In this document: piece by piece, positions 9,721 through 22,544 of the stretch
Layout: each line of letters starts with the position of its first letter
Position numbering within the stretch: position 1 is the stretch's first letter
DNA from: Opisthorchis felineus
Lineage: Eukaryota > Platyhelminthes > Trematoda > Opisthorchiida > Opisthorchiidae
Reading direction: 5' to 3'
Length of the DNA stretch: 64,000 nt
Assembly: GCA_004794785.1 (NCBI GenBank)
Contig: SJOL01004228.1
Location: 378,000-441,999 of the forward strand
Position numbers and translations under genes: made by a program
The notes under the pieces: generated by a model
What the model saw: only the letters and a program-made list of their open reading frames with translations
What the model was told of the DNA's origin: nothing
Database searches by the model: none

Positions 9721-11435
9721 GCATGGAGTATATTACCCAGCTCAGCGAACATACTAGAGACTATCTTTACAACCTGAGCTACATGTATTCTCTCTGACTG
9801 ACGAACTATCCACAAATGATTTACCGAACCTTACGGCCAACCTAAATCAAACACTGCCTATTTACCACACTTTCAAAATCATTTTTCGTCATATCTTGGT
9901 GACGTTATATAAATGGATGCCAAACAAGTCTCTTTTTTTAATTTCGATCCTCCGGATATGGAATTCCATATTTCGACTTATCAGGGAAATTGTTTGTTAT
10001 TTGTTCACCTGGTTAAATCAACCATGAAGCCCCTTTGACCTTTTCATCTTCTCGTCAGTCTTACAGATACTCAGCTCTGTGCCACTTAGTGCCAGCAATC
10101 AACTTCGTTGAAGCTCAGAATGTCTCGGTTTTGCCTAATGAGTTATTGATATCCACGGCTCTAATGCAGGGCCAATCTCGTTTAACATTCAACCCCGAAA
10201 CTGATCGATAATGTAGGAATGAACATAGCGCAATACGTGAGATATATTCATGATAGATGTCCTTCAATTAGCTACACTAATGACCTTGGATTGTTTGACC
10301 GCATGATTAATTTAATCTGCAATACTCCAAATTGCACTGCACCTGTTTCGAGCGCACTACTCGTGGTAAATTGATTCAGGTGGGTTCAACTTTCTACCAC
10401 GATCGCAGTGGCCAGCCTTAATTAATTTCGTCAGAAATTGTTCCTTCTCGTGCTGTTCTGCTTTTCGACATATTTCGACTGAGTTTGTGGGGAGAAATGC
10501 AGGATTGAAATTAGGTTGCCCGTGATCATATCAGTGATTTCTTGTTGCCTTAGTAAGTGTGTGTAAAGCCATTGGATGTGTGATAGTCAATCTACGGACC
10601 AGGGTCAAATGCAATTTCGATGCATTTTTGGTGTAAACCCATCTATACGTTCAATCCACTTTTCAAGTATTTTATTGGATTTTACTTCTAGCACAAATCC
10701 TGACAAGAACATACCTTTCTTTTTTTCTTCGAAGACTGTTGACCACTTGAGATGCCCTGTGCACCAGTGTTTGCAAAGAAAAAAATAGGCAGGATTAATC
10801 TCACCGCGCGAACTACCAGGTTCGTTTGAAAACCGCTGAGTGCTAGGGACGCTCAAGGAGGCGTTTTGAAAATTTGAGTTTTGGTTTATTTAGTACAGCA
10901 AATAAACACAAAGCCACCTAGCTTTCCAAGCGTCTCTTTGCAGACTCAACCATTTGCGATTCATTGTGTCCTAGTGATGTATCAGATGGCGGTTCATCTC
11001 ATAAATAGCTCGCGTCTTAACCGCCCGACCAAGTGCTGAAATTATTTATGATTCTTTATTTGTTTTATTTATTTTTATTTTTGCTGTTATTTATTTTTTA
11101 TTTATGATTTCCACTCCTTAATAGTTAGTCATTCAGCCCACTTAGGTCTGCCAGGTGTCCAGACCATGTGGCACAATCCACTTAGATAGGTTTAAAAACA
11201 TGTTGTCAGTAAGCAGCTCGCTTTTTTGAGATTGTTCGGTCATTCTGCAGTTATACAGATGAACCAACAACCCATCATTTGCCTCCATTGTATGTTAAGC
11301 AGGTACAGTCAGGGGCTCTTCTCCTTGGAATATAGTGGGCGCCATTACCCGTTTAAACTTATTATTGAGTTTGTTTGGCAGCAAGTTAAACTCATCGTTC
11401 TTCATGTTGTTCACACTCCTGTTCCACGTCTGCAG
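9721..11435. other. Intronic sequence before exon D
   Basis: Nothing recognised except the AT-rich tract at 11,041-11,110. The 3' end has a good pyrimidine tract (TTCACACTCCTGTTCCACGTCTGCAG) serving as the acceptor for exon D. Confidence 0.4.
11041..11110. repeat. AT-rich (TTTA/TTTT)n simple repeat
   Basis: An imperfect run of ATTTATTTTTATTTT units with only a few G or C bases. It is a simple-sequence tract or the remains of a poly-A tail read from the other strand. Confidence 0.7.
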
Positions 11436-11607
11436 GTTACTGAAATGGAATTTGTTCACTATACTGGCATGGCGATGGTATTCGTTGGAACCACATTCTA
11501 CATATTCATCACGGTTCATGTATGTCGCAAATACCTGGGCTATCATGCCCCTTATTGGGGAGCCCGTCTGGTAATTGGTCTTGGATGTTTAATATCTGGA
11601 ACCATGT
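11436..11607 (+). CDS. DRAM/TMEM150-family gene, exon D (TM4 and start of TM5)
   Basis: A 172-base exon with strong splice sites: CGTCTGCAG before and GTAAGT at 11,608. It encodes VTEMEFVHYTGMAMVFVGTT, then FYIFITVHVC, a polar stretch CRKYLGYHAPYWGARL and LVIGLGCLISGTM. The family pattern is a histidine followed by a G-A/G-M membrane segment with Y-[IM]-x-[IV]-x-T (TM4), a short loop with an Arg, then TM5; all are present in order. It enters in phase 0 after exon C's NFQ, as expected, and leaves one base over. Together with exon C this makes the family assignment firm. DRAM proteins act in lysosome/autophagosome membranes; the specific role in a fluke is inferred. Confidence 0.82.
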
Positions 11608-12975
11608 GTAAGTCCGCAATTAGTGTATTCGCATTTTTATACTGGATCTGCTGTTGACTACACTCTTTCGTTCTTGCGTTCATCAGACGAAGTCGACGTG
11701 GCAGGTAGTTAATTTAGCGTATTTGAGACAGTTCAACAGTAAAGCTGATCCTATGTTAACATTTGTCATACTCGGATAGGAGGAAAGTGGTTCTGATTAT
11801 AAGGTCAAATGCCTGTAATAGATTTTCAACCTGTTGCATGATGTCTGGTGCTTAGCAAACAGGATGAGATATCTTGCCTTTGCCGCAGGTCCATCTTTAT
11901 ATATCTGATGGCACATTTTATCGTTTTTATCAGAATATTTCATTATTTGTGTAGCAAGATCATAAAAACTGAGATATCTTGACATGAGCATAGTTCCCCG
12001 TTAAAGCTTCCTAATTCATAGTGACTATGGCGTAGCTGTTTATAGTTTCGTCCGAACATGACTTGAAACCATAACTCAGTTTACCAAAGCTAGCGAACCG
12101 GATCAGACTGACAGATTGAGATCTATGAGGGAGTACGTTTGCCTGCTCCAAAGACCGTAATTTAAGAGCCACATTGTTGAACGTGACGAAAATGTACCAG
12201 ATATTCATGCAAAAGGTCGCTTGGGACATGCTTCACACCATCATGCGAAAGCAAAAATCCATAAATTGTGCGTTTAACGGCCAGTGAATTCTTCGCTGAG
12301 CAGTGAACAGTGTCGACTAAATTCCGTGAGTTGGAAAATTCTACATTACAAGAATTCCCACTCACCGTTGGTCAACCTTTTAACTTCTACCATAGCTATT
12401 CGTTTTGAGGCTTAAAGCTTACAGCTGATGGCTCACAATGGTTCAGCATATCATTATTATGTTTATGAATTCATCGAAAGTTATTCAGGACTCATTCCGG
12501 AAGCTATTTTTACGTCTTCGAAAGGCTGCAATGCATTATCTTGTTTGAGTTATGCGGATTCCGGAATGTAGTCTTCTTAGGAGTGATTTAGTCTCCCTTA
12601 TTTTCGAATTCCGAGTTGCAGAATCAGCTTAGTTCTTCCGCTGGAAAGCACCTGGCCATTGGGGACGACAAGACTTGCTTCTGTTTAGGGGTCTCGTAAT
12701 TATCAAGTTATAAAACTGCCCAGTTAATCAGACGAGATTGCCGACAGAATTCAATTTTGTAACACCTTGCGAATTTTTCAGGTCAATTTGAAAACTAGAA
12801 AGCTTAAGCTACCCATCAATCCACTTATTTGTTTGCTATCAGACGTTTAAGGTATTGTTTACCCCTGAGGATGACACTATTGCGTCAGGGACAGCACATT
12901 GTAGACGCAGTTGTGTATTCTAATTATCAAAAAGGAATACCTGAAGCTCATCTCTTCCATATGATTCATTTTTAG
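11608..12975. other. Intron of the DRAM-family gene, nothing recognised
   Basis: No repeat or domain seen. It ends with a pyrimidine-rich tract and TTCATTTTTAG. Confidence 0.4.
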
Positions 12976-13058
12976 ATGCAATTTGTCTTGGTTTTCATCG
13001 TTTTGAAAATCGTGTTCCCATCGAAATATTCTCGTCAAGCATGTACACTATAAATGAG
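12976..13058 (+). CDS. DRAM/TMEM150-family gene, exon E (luminal loop)
   Basis: An 83-base exon predicted from phase and splice sites. Exon D leaves one base and exon F starts in phase 0, so an exon of length 2 mod 3 is required between them. This one has a good acceptor (ATTTTTAG), the donor GAG|GTAAGC at 13,059, the right length class and an open frame: Y, then AICLGFHRFENRVPIEIF and SSSMYTINE. The vertebrate DRAM2 loop between TM5 and TM6 has similar length and low conservation, so homology adds little. Joining it to exon F gives E-G-F in place of the family's K-G-Y. An undetected alternative exon elsewhere in the 6.8-kb gap cannot be excluded. Confidence 0.5.
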
Positions 13059-16000
13059 GTAAGCGACCACAGGAATTCAACTCACATTTCTGCAGCTTCT
13101 AGCCTTTTTGAGCAAAAGTTGGAACATTAGGTACCGCACTTTGCTGAAACACAAACCGGTGGTCATCCTCGAAGGATGGTACGCACAAATTCATATAAGT
13201 AAATTCTGCGAGCTATTCTAACCAATGAAACAGACCAATCGTGTACTGTCTGGTTTTTATGATTGGGTCACCGATTCTAACGGCGTACCTGGAAGTTACC
13301 CGTAGCTGGGTGTAAGGTTCCGCCTAACAGTCATTATGAAATGAGAAATTGTAACACCATTATTGTACTAGATACCACTGTCACTTAATTGTCCGATAGA
13401 CGTGGTTCAACCTAGAGCTTACGGAGGAAATCCACACGGCAGTTTTCTCACAACTTCCATGAAAGTACATTTGCTTCTTTATCTTAAGTACCAGATAAAC
13501 ACGTTGGAGTTCACGATAGGGAGAAAGGAGCACTACCAGGCCGGTGTCTTTAGGTGAACGATAACCTGGCACTGACGGGTTCAGTCGGAGGGAGCATCAA
13601 GGAAAACGGGCTTCAGTTGAACGAATTGACTCCCCCCGATTATAGCTGGAAATCACAACGCACTAACGAAGATAAACAACGGACAAAATAATGACCCAAT
13701 TGGGAAAACATAACGGATAATTTTGAGTAGTTTTGAAAAGATGTTCGTGGTCATTTAAACTACGGCCAACCAGTACGATAATTTAAGTGCCATATGTCAG
13801 CAGACTACGAATCTCGGCCAGTACATTCTTTAAGAAATGCAAGTGGAAACTCTAAATATTTTGTACGAAAATCCTCTTTTTCAGCGGTGACACTACCACA
13901 GTATTTTTATGAAATTCCAGAAAAAAATGAGGTTCTGAGAAAGACTTTCGACATTAAAGTTCATAAAACTAGCAATACAGTGATTTCAAATGGTGTATGA
14001 TGACGGTTTGTAGCCTATCGCTCTTTTGTGTCACACTAATTCGGGGTTCATTCATTTGTGTGAGAAACTCTCTGCAGAGGGAAGCTTGTCCTTCCATGAT
14101 ATTAGACTAGTTACAAAAATAATAAAATTGACACAAAGGCACACTTCGGGTCTTTGATTCGTGATGAGAAGATCTGAATGCTCGACAATGTATAGCAGAT
14201 TTTCTCCTTTATTGTGCAATCATTTCGGAATCGTATCGGTGTTGCTAAAGTTATTTGATATTGCCTTGACCCGGCAAGACGAATGAGGAAAAAACCTCCG
14301 CATGCTTTGCGTAACATTGACTGTGGATACGTTTGTAAAGGCCCGGAGGAGTTTTCCAAGTTCATTACAGGTATTGTTTTATACCCGTAGCAGTCATCCT
14401 CGGACCAAACTGGGAGATCTGTACGACCGCATGACATAAAATTTCAAACTTTTCCTCGCCCTTGCTGTTACTGCTTCGTGTACGTGGCACCAGAAGGATA
14501 TGGCTTATCGATGTTCCGCCTCCCACTGAATACTGCTAGTATCGGGTACTCGGCTGAAGCCAATAGGACAGAAGCGTAAATATGCACGTGATCAGTGAGT
14601 CCCGACTGACACAAAAGAAAAACATTTTCTGACCACTCTATGATTTTTAGAACGTTGGGTGTGTTGTCAGCAGCGCAAACCAGTTGTTTGTCGAATGGTA
14701 CTAATTTGGTACAGCTCAGTGAAGGTAGGTCAACTGCGGACGTCCTTTTCATTTAGCGTTCTTGGCCCAGTGACGCCAACCGCAAGCTCTAAAGTTGAAG
14801 TGACTATCTGGTGACTTGGATTCGAACGATACCAGTCAAGATGATATGTAGCTCACACTATTTACATAGACCAAATTTTGACATAGTACTCCATTGTGGT
14901 GTTTCCTTTAAAGATTCTTCGACAGTGCCATCTGCGACCGAAGGAAGCGTTTGTCTCTTTTGAGGATGTCTCTTTGAAAAGAAAAGCCTGTAATACTGAC
15001 ACCAGATTGTCTTCGGAATTTATGCCGCGGCGACCAGTCATAGTTGACTTTACCAAAAGAAGCACATGTTAAACAAATCCTTTCTTTTTGGGTCCGCAAG
15101 ATATTACCTTATCCTGAGCGTTACTCACCGTCAGACAGGACAAACGCCCTGGCTGTAATTCAGGGTCTCGCTGGTAGAATGTGCCAACCTACTGTTTTGT
15201 AGGTTACCTTTAGAAAAGATGGGGTCCGGAGCGCATCCTGTGTGATGCAGTAATGCGCGACCAATCAAAACACTTGCAAATGTCAACGCGTAAAAGCTTT
15301 GCGGTTGATTCTGTTGGAGTTCTACAGCCTGCAGTTAGAATTATGCGAACTGCGACTAAATTAATGTTCGCTTCACTTCAAGATGAAATGATACGGTATG
15401 ATATGACAAAAAGCTGAGCTGCACTGGTGCAACTAATGATTTTCAGCATGGAGACAACTTGTTAGGAGGACTGATAGCAGTATGGAATAGTATCTCCTCT
15501 ATAGCTGTTCTCAACGCTCGAATGTGTCCTACAGGGACAGTGAAGAACACTTTCTCTTTAGTTTAGTTGATCATCTGTGTGGACCAAGTTCCACCTTATT
15601 GTTCAATAACCATCGAAGCATTGTACATAATTCAAAGTCACCGTAACACCAGTTTTATGGACCTTTAGATCAAAAGCCTTTACCAAAATTTTCACACCAT
15701 CTGAACTGACTACCAGCCTTCAGTTTAATGAACGACGGAAACTGACTGAATCTCCCGGGACCATAGCATACATTGTGTTGGAATAGTATGAAATATAGGT
15801 ATGGATAAATACCCGGTCGGTGTGACACCACTGGTGATCTGTTCGTTCGTTTTCCGACATTCGGAAAGTTATACGGACCGTACAACTCGACTTCTATACC
15901 AGAAAGTCCATTAATATAAAACCAGCTACTTGAGACCTGGACTTGCGAGGCACGTGATCAGTGCGACTCATCTGGTTGATACCAACCACCAGGTCAATCC

Positions 16001-16839
16001 GACGGCTGTTAGCGAATGGCTCTAAGGCTGTGAGCTAGAGGATAGCCGGGGCGATTACTGTTCGGTTAATCGACCCTTTCCCGTGTCACCAAAAAAGGCA
16101 TGTACGGGCTTTGAGACTACTTTGACCCACTAATCACAGCCCCCAGGACATAAAATAATCAACGGCGCCTTTGCTTTGGATCTTTTATGAAGCCGCTGAC
16201 AACTCTGTAATGTGACTCCGTATTTTATAGCTGTAGTTGCCAGAAGAGACACGATAGAAACCATGTGACCGCAAGCCTTTATTTTTTAAAATGCACTATA
16301 AACTGTAGGGCCAAAAAGGAAAGATAAAGTATTCTTTTTTCGATCAGAAATATCCGAGAAATTTCCATTCACCGATGGGTCCACTTGCGGGTGATCGCTG
16401 CACAAAGTACAACAAAGCGAGGCTTCAAATCCCAGCCAGTCTCATTACTTAATTCTCACAAGGCACCGCACTTTAACCCGTGGCAGCTAGGCACCCTTTT
16501 CCTCGTTAAAGTAACCGGCCTTCATGGACTGTGTTTTCTCATGCCTTAACTGAGTTACCTAGTGATGCATCTGCCGTCTTCTACTGCGCACTAGCACGAG
16601 TGGGCACGCAGTGCTAGCATGAGCCTTGAGAGTAACGCAACCCAAACATTCGATAATGAGTCACTTTGCAAGTCTTGGAGCGCAATGACTCTGCATAGTC
16701 TGGTACAAATCCTCCAATTTAACAAGTCCGCCGAGATGTAATCTTTGAACAAAAGAATGTATTAAACACCTTTTTCTGGACTGCATCGATTGGCGCCTGT
16801 GGTTATCGGTGCATGCTGGACCTGGGGCTACTAAAATTA
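13059..16839. other. Intron of the DRAM-family gene, nothing firmly recognised
   Basis: Apart from the antisense open frames at 14,111-14,752 I see no repeat or domain signature. Confidence 0.35.
14111..14752 (-). other. Two adjacent unrecognised antisense open frames
   Basis: Frames at 14,468-14,752 (94 codons) and 14,111-14,437 (108 codons) follow each other on the - strand. The first contains LVPFDKQLVCAADNTPNVLK and HVHIYASVLLASAEYPILAV, and a possible acceptor (GTCCGCAG) lies just inside its start. The composition looks protein-like but I do not recognise a family. They could be exons of a gene nested antisense in the DRAM intron, or a decayed element. Confidence 0.2.
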
Positions 16840-17030
16840 GCCAATCACGTGAGAGGATATTAGGTACTCTTCAGAAACTATATAAACCCAGCTAGGCACG
16901 GATTAAACACCCACTCAACTGCGCACTGACGACGTCTCGTCGACTAGGGTCGAAACGTTTACAAGTCAATTGCCAAGCTCGGCGAACAGATCAACCACCA
17001 GCAAATACACCCGAGCTACCAATAGTTCGA
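16840..17030 (+). mobile_element. Penelope-like terminal repeat (subfamily A) with promoter and hammerhead-like core
   Basis: Order of parts: CCAATCACGTG (16,840-16,850 region), TATATAAA (16,879-16,886), then after 40 bases CTGACGA (16,926-16,932), a 19-base spacer and GAAAC (16,952-16,956). A block TTGCCAAGCTCGGCGAAC follows, and a segment that reads ANTPEL in one frame. The same CCAAT/TATA/core order recurs in decayed form at 57,700-57,900 (-), and the terminal block at 60,620-60,800 (-). In flukes these segments lie at the ends of Penelope-like elements; no GIY-YIG endonuclease or reverse transcriptase of that class was found here. Confidence 0.55.
16879..16886 (+). promoter_or_regulatory. 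TATA box of the Penelope-like repeat
   Basis: TATATAAA with a CCAAT motif about 35 bases upstream and the CTGACGA core 40 bases downstream. A start site 25-30 bases downstream would put the hammerhead-like core near the RNA 5' end. Confidence 0.5.
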
Positions 17031-18382
17031 CACATTGGACCTGCCCTACTTTAACACCCCCTCCCGTTAATCTGGCTCCGGAAGCCCAACAACCCTAAGG
17101 CCCACGTCGGTTAAAGTTAAGTTTACAGATAGTCCTCCTGATGATGGAAACCTGAAAAGGTGCAGTTTGTTCTTTATTTGCGTAGTACCATGTTTCGGAA
17201 TGGCTGTGCTTATCACGGTCTGAACTTTTGATATTGTAAGACCGAACGTTACCCACCCAAAAAACATATTCCCGAAATCATCTCATCCCCTCTCACAAAT
17301 AGGAATATATTCAACTTCATGTGCTCGTTGCTGGGAACAGTTGCTTATGGCGCTTTCTGTCCAGATCAAAGATGAGAATCGCCTCATTATTTTCCCCCTA
17401 AATAAACCGCTTTACATTTGAATTATTTTTTGCGTGTAAGAAGTTACGCTGAAGTTAAATATCAAAAAAATTTTCCTAATGTTTCTTCGTTCTTCATTTA
17501 AAGCGCTTCCAGCGAAAGTAGCTAGCTTAGTTCCGTCATGTCTCTCAAGACTTTCTTGTCCAAACCAATGACCCCACAATATATCCTATTTCTGTTGCAC
17601 TTATCATAATTGGCACAGCAGCTTGTGTTCCTGGACGTTGATGAGATTGAAAACACTCGCATATTCAAACCTATACGACTGAAATCGCCCTCGCCAATTT
17701 GAGTGTTCTGAAACCTATTGCCGCAGCAGAATAGCCGAGTTTTCCTTTCAATGATTTATTCGAAGCACTTTGTTCCCTTTCGTTATGCATTTGCATTTAA
17801 AAACAACGCCGAACACGTAAATTTGAATCTCAAATTTGTTGTGAAACTGTCGTGAATTCGGTCATTCTCTATGGGTGGTCTGTCTACAGAGAAACAACCG
17901 TGGCATAAACGTAACCTTAGCATACTCCGTGACATTGACATCTAGAAATTTTTGACAGGCCGGATTCTGCCAATAAATCCAGACTTCTATACCTAAATGT
18001 CTATATTCGTCAAAGCATTACTGCTGCTTATTCTACCGAGATACTCTTATTTGTTGGACACTTGAGGCCTTCTGGACACCCACACGTTTGGCAAATGGTC
18101 CGTGATCCTGAGGTACCTTTGTGAATAACATCCTGCTTTGGATTCATACTAGGCTCTGAAGACTAATTTGTGTTCAATAACCCATTGTTACTTCATAAAT
18201 TTGAAGTTCTAAACGACTGTTTTGTGTCCTCGAATTCCCCTGCTAAAGCGTCTTAATTCTCCCCGGATAGGGATCCTCTTGACTTGGAATCATTAGAGCG
18301 CCAATGGCCTTAACTGTTTTCTAGCTTGTTATAACGACGGGAAAACAAAGATGACGCTGCTCTATTGTACATTTTTCCACAG
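17031..18382. other. Intron of the DRAM-family gene, nothing recognised
   Basis: No repeat or domain recognised. It ends with TGTACATTTTTCCACAG, a good acceptor for exon F. Confidence 0.4.
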
Positions 18383-18499
18383 GGCTTTGAAGAAGCTGTC
18401 TGTGCTGCTTCGGCCGAGTGGTGTTCGGCGTTGTTCATTCTTGGATTTTTCATCTCACTTGCCCCGGAATTCAGCAGGTTTGCTCTGCAGCTCCCGGAA
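18383..18499 (+). CDS. DRAM/TMEM150-family gene, exon F (TM6)
   Basis: A 117-base (39-codon) exon in phase 0, with TTTTTCCACAG before it and GTAAGT at 18,500. It encodes GFEEAVCAASAEWCSALFIL, then GFFISLAPEFSRFALQLPE. The family signature here is G-[FY] followed by about ten residues, then A-E-W, a membrane segment with F-F, and a short basic cytosolic start. G-F to A-E-W matches vertebrate DRAM2 in spacing without gaps. The exon completes the sixth membrane segment. The remaining cytosolic tail and stop codon should lie in a further exon to the right, which I could not identify because this tail is poorly conserved. Confidence 0.78.
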
Positions 18500-21400
18500 G
18501 TAAGTTGTCTGATCAGGCGCCCTCAAAGCGTTTTTCATGAACCCTTTTCTACCCTAAACCTGATTCACTGAATTTTTTATTCGGAAACGAAATATCCTTA
18601 ATGCAAATGAAATTATGGGCTTTCCGACGGCACTCAACTTCGAGATTTCTCACTCCTCGCTTCTCGAGTGCTTTACCGGGCGACCTACTACGGTAACACT
18701 CGTCCGACAAACAAAGAGTGTCAGGTTCGAGTATTGTCCGATGCATCTGTCTTTTCGTTTGCCTGATACGTACTTGGGTTTTTATTCGAGATCTACGCAG
18801 TATCCATCTCTTTTACCTCTACATCAATTCACTGAAGTGCGCAGGGTGCAAAGCTTAGCTGAATATGATATTCGTTAGTTAAACCAGTTAGAATTTTTTC
18901 CAGCTGGTTATAATTACTCAGAACACTGCAGTATTCTACATGAACCGGAAATACAGACGGCACAAATATGCACAGTTATCTGTGGACGTAAGGTAGGTTG
19001 GCTGTTTTGGTGAGTTACCTTAGGTCCTCGAGACTTAATTTTGTCAAGATCTGTGGCGCACTGTGGGGCAAGACAACGAAAAATAGAAATGACCAAAGGT
19101 TTCGGGAGAAACAACGCCTACAGAAGACAGTGAGTTCTGTTAGGGTTGAAATACCTCTTACCTGTGCAGACTGTGCATCACTACGTCAAACATTTTTGTG
19201 CGGTTCCCTAAAACATCTTAGTTTTTACGTTCATCAATTAGCAGAATGTCCAAGAGCGTAGTAGTGGCTTCTGGAAACCGCTCCAACGCCTTACAGCGCA
19301 ACAACACACTCAATAGGTAGTATCAATTCGGTTCTCGTTGAATGAAGCGTTTGCTGAGTTCTACTGAGAACACGCTGCTCACACCTGTGTGCGAGAAATT
19401 GAAAGGACTTGAGCAATCGTATTTCTGTTGACAGCTCCTAAATTTTGTTGTCATGCCTACAGGAAAGCTGCCGAAAAATAAACGGACCAAAGCTCAGTAG
19501 AGTGGGATTGCTGCTGAGTTACAATACAGCCGAACAATGCAACTTCGCGTTTCACTAACACTGGAGTTTGGTGCTGACAACCTGCGAACAAGAACGAGTG
19601 CATTAAGCCCTTTTATGGATAGCTGAACTATGTTTAACCGATTGTAAAAAGTGTCGGAGACGGTTCATATCAATCATCTGTCAATAAGTTCTGCTGTTTT
19701 GCTTGAATCAAAGTTTCTGATAAGCTTGTACTTAAATGTCCTCCGGACATATCAAGAAAAATGCCTTACTCCGTCTCAGAAATGAGTGGAGCGATACCAC
19801 AAATTGATCGTAGTGCACTTCCCAGGACAGTTGGAACAAACAGACTAGCTTACGAGTGACTTACAGGTGAGCACGGTCAACTTATGTGTTTGACTGACCT
19901 ATCTGTTCTGGTTAACTTCTAGGCTAAGCGTTGGAACCTAGTGGGGATTTCACATTGACCTTGTAGTATTGGTGTCTAACTTCCCTTAATTTGGATTCGA
20001 GTAATTGTGTCAAATTACCTAAAACGGTGAACCTCTTGTCATCATCAGCTCTGGGGGTCTCAGTCAAAAAATACCAAGAGAAAACCTTTTATTGCGCTTC
20101 CAAAGTGCGATTTGGCATGGGAAACTGTAAGGAACGACAATCTCGTTCTTTAGCACTTAAGGAAATATTATAGGGCTACGGACTCCAAGGCTTTTTAATA
20201 CAACACGAACACTTAGTTGTGATTCAGTTGGATCTTGTAAAGTGACGTGAGCAAAACATTGTTGTCATGTATGCCCCATAGCGTAGCTTTGACTCCAAAA
20301 ATAGGCGGCCGTTTTGCGGCACGTTAAGCTTTCTATCGCTGTGGGTTGAAGGCGCAGCTGTGTTTGACGGTGCCTGAGATGGACAGTTACACGGACTTAT
20401 CTCTGCTAAGGATAAGAAATAGGCTCGGGAATCAAACAGTAAAGTTTGTTGCATCTATATGTCAATTTTGGATTGTTTGTATCTCTCCAAAATAAACAGC
20501 ATCCCCTTGTCAGATCTTGGACACAATCAACCAGGTGCCTAAGAGTGTAAACGGCGTGGAGTAATTGCAGATTATTGCCTATTCTGGAGTACATCCACCT
20601 AGCTAAATGCTGAGTTTTCGCTTCCTTTTCTGCGTAAAATACTTGTTGAAGTTCTTAAATTTATAAGTTACACGGTCCTAGTTTTTTGTCCTTTCTGTGG
20701 ATAACTAGACGCTTACGTCATATTGCACTTTAACCAATTTAAACGGGCTAAAATTACGCATTGGATACACAACTATGGATAACTTGGATTGCTCATATCC
20801 CTACTTCTTACCCATCAGGAATCATTTCTCGCAATTCCAGTTTGATATAAAGCTCACACATTTGGATGCCAGAATCTGGGAAGACCAGAAACAGCTTTAG
20901 GCTTCAACCGGTTTTGGTAGTAGACTGTTTAACACCGAACGTCGCATGGACTTCAGACAGAGCCATACTCTGATAGTATAGGCTATAATAGAAAGCTTAC
21001 TACAATCTGACAAGAGACAACTAAGCTACTTCGACCACGGCTGATTCTCTCTCAGAACCATCATTTGGAATTCTGTCACTAGTCTACTTGATGCTCCACA
21101 TCCCCCAGCCAGAGCCTGGCTCAGATTGAACTTTTTTCGATTAGGCATGTATGTTAAAATAATAAAATAAAACTATAAAATATCCGGAACTTAATCATAC
21201 AACAACCTGATTTATACACGGCGGTAATTTTCAGACGATACTGTGCCTTCAAGTAGTTAGTTAACTCTCAAAGCACATTGACGTCAATAAGTCCTTAAGC
21301 AGTTTACCATAATGTCCTCGAGGACAACGCCAACTAAGAGAGCCACTGTTATTAGGGTTCATAAAAGGGAAACAACGCAGATGATGCTGAGCTGGAGAAT

Positions 21401-22544
21401 CCAGAGATACGACGGGACTACAAAGGGGAAACTAATCACCAGTAACATCATTGTAAACAGAATGGATAATATTGAGTGTCCGAAATGTTTATTCAAATCT
21501 CACTTCCGCCAGCGGTACAGAAAGAAAGGTTGAAAGTTACTAGAATAGACGTTTGGGGCGGCAATCGAAAACGTGACGTTCCCTTTAGGTTCCTCGTTCA
21601 CTTGCGTTTGTCAGTCGGTATCTTTGTCAGTACTGTCGGTGAGTATTCTAAAACTACCAGTGAATCGGTTGCTAGATGCGTCACAACGCCAACTACCACG
21701 TAACCATAAAAACGCAGTAGTCGAGGTTCCACCCAGGTACCAAAGAATTCACATTGGCTGCTTAACTGATGATCTGCACATAAATGTAGGTTGCTCGCAA
21801 TGACGTGATTTGAACCGGCTTCTGGTCAAGTATCTTGCTCGAACTTTTTGGTAAATATTTGCTTTTAATGCGGGCTGACATGTACTGTTGAATTATGATT
21901 CAACCAGTCAATCTAGCCAATTATTTTGTCAGCTTACATCATTCATTGAAAGATGCAAGTAGAATTTGCCGGTACTGTACTCTAGAAAACGTGAGCCAGA
22001 TATTTACTAGTTAGCTGTAGGTGGCTGCCGGATTTGTAAAATTCGTGTTCACATCCTTCGAATTTGGAGAACCCTCCTCCTTTCTTGGTGCACCTATTCT
22101 GGTGAGTTTACAGTAAAGAAGAGGCAGGATTTGGAGCATCATCAGAGTTGTTAAAAGCCGGTGGTTGCAGTTTCCGTATATATTTGCGCAATGTTTGGAT
22201 TCATCGATTAGGATGTTTTTTGAGCTTTTTGTACACGGCTGTGTAAGTGAAATTTAATAAAGGATTCCGGATTATTGACTTGGAATCCTGATTTTTTTGA
22301 AACCCATTTTAACTTAGCCAAATAAGCTTCTTCATAGAAACAATTTTAATCAACCATACACTGAATCTGTTTTGTGCGTTTCTGGACCATCCGCCTTACC
22401 ACAGCTTTCAGCACACAGACTACGTCTTGTGCATAGAACATCGAGTTCGCATGGAAAAACTCAGTGTCAGTTCCTTTATTTTTCAGTGCTTAGCATTCTT
22501 TACTGTTGTTAGAACAACATTGAAATCAGAAATCAATAAACTAG
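18500..22544. other. Unassigned region right of exon F
   Basis: It should contain at least part of the final intron, and perhaps the last exon, of the DRAM-family gene. An 87-codon open frame (18,615-18,878) and another at 18,998-19,261 are unrecognised. A stretch near 22,070-22,130 weakly resembles the module at 31,515-31,735. Confidence 0.3.

Noticed and set aside
11041..11110. Scaffold-attachment region or origin
   Set aside because: AT-rich simple repeat alone gives no support for such a role.
18615..18878. Last exon of the DRAM-family gene
   Set aside because: The frame is open but no acceptor in phase 0 was found at a sensible place, and the peptide shows no DRAM tail features.
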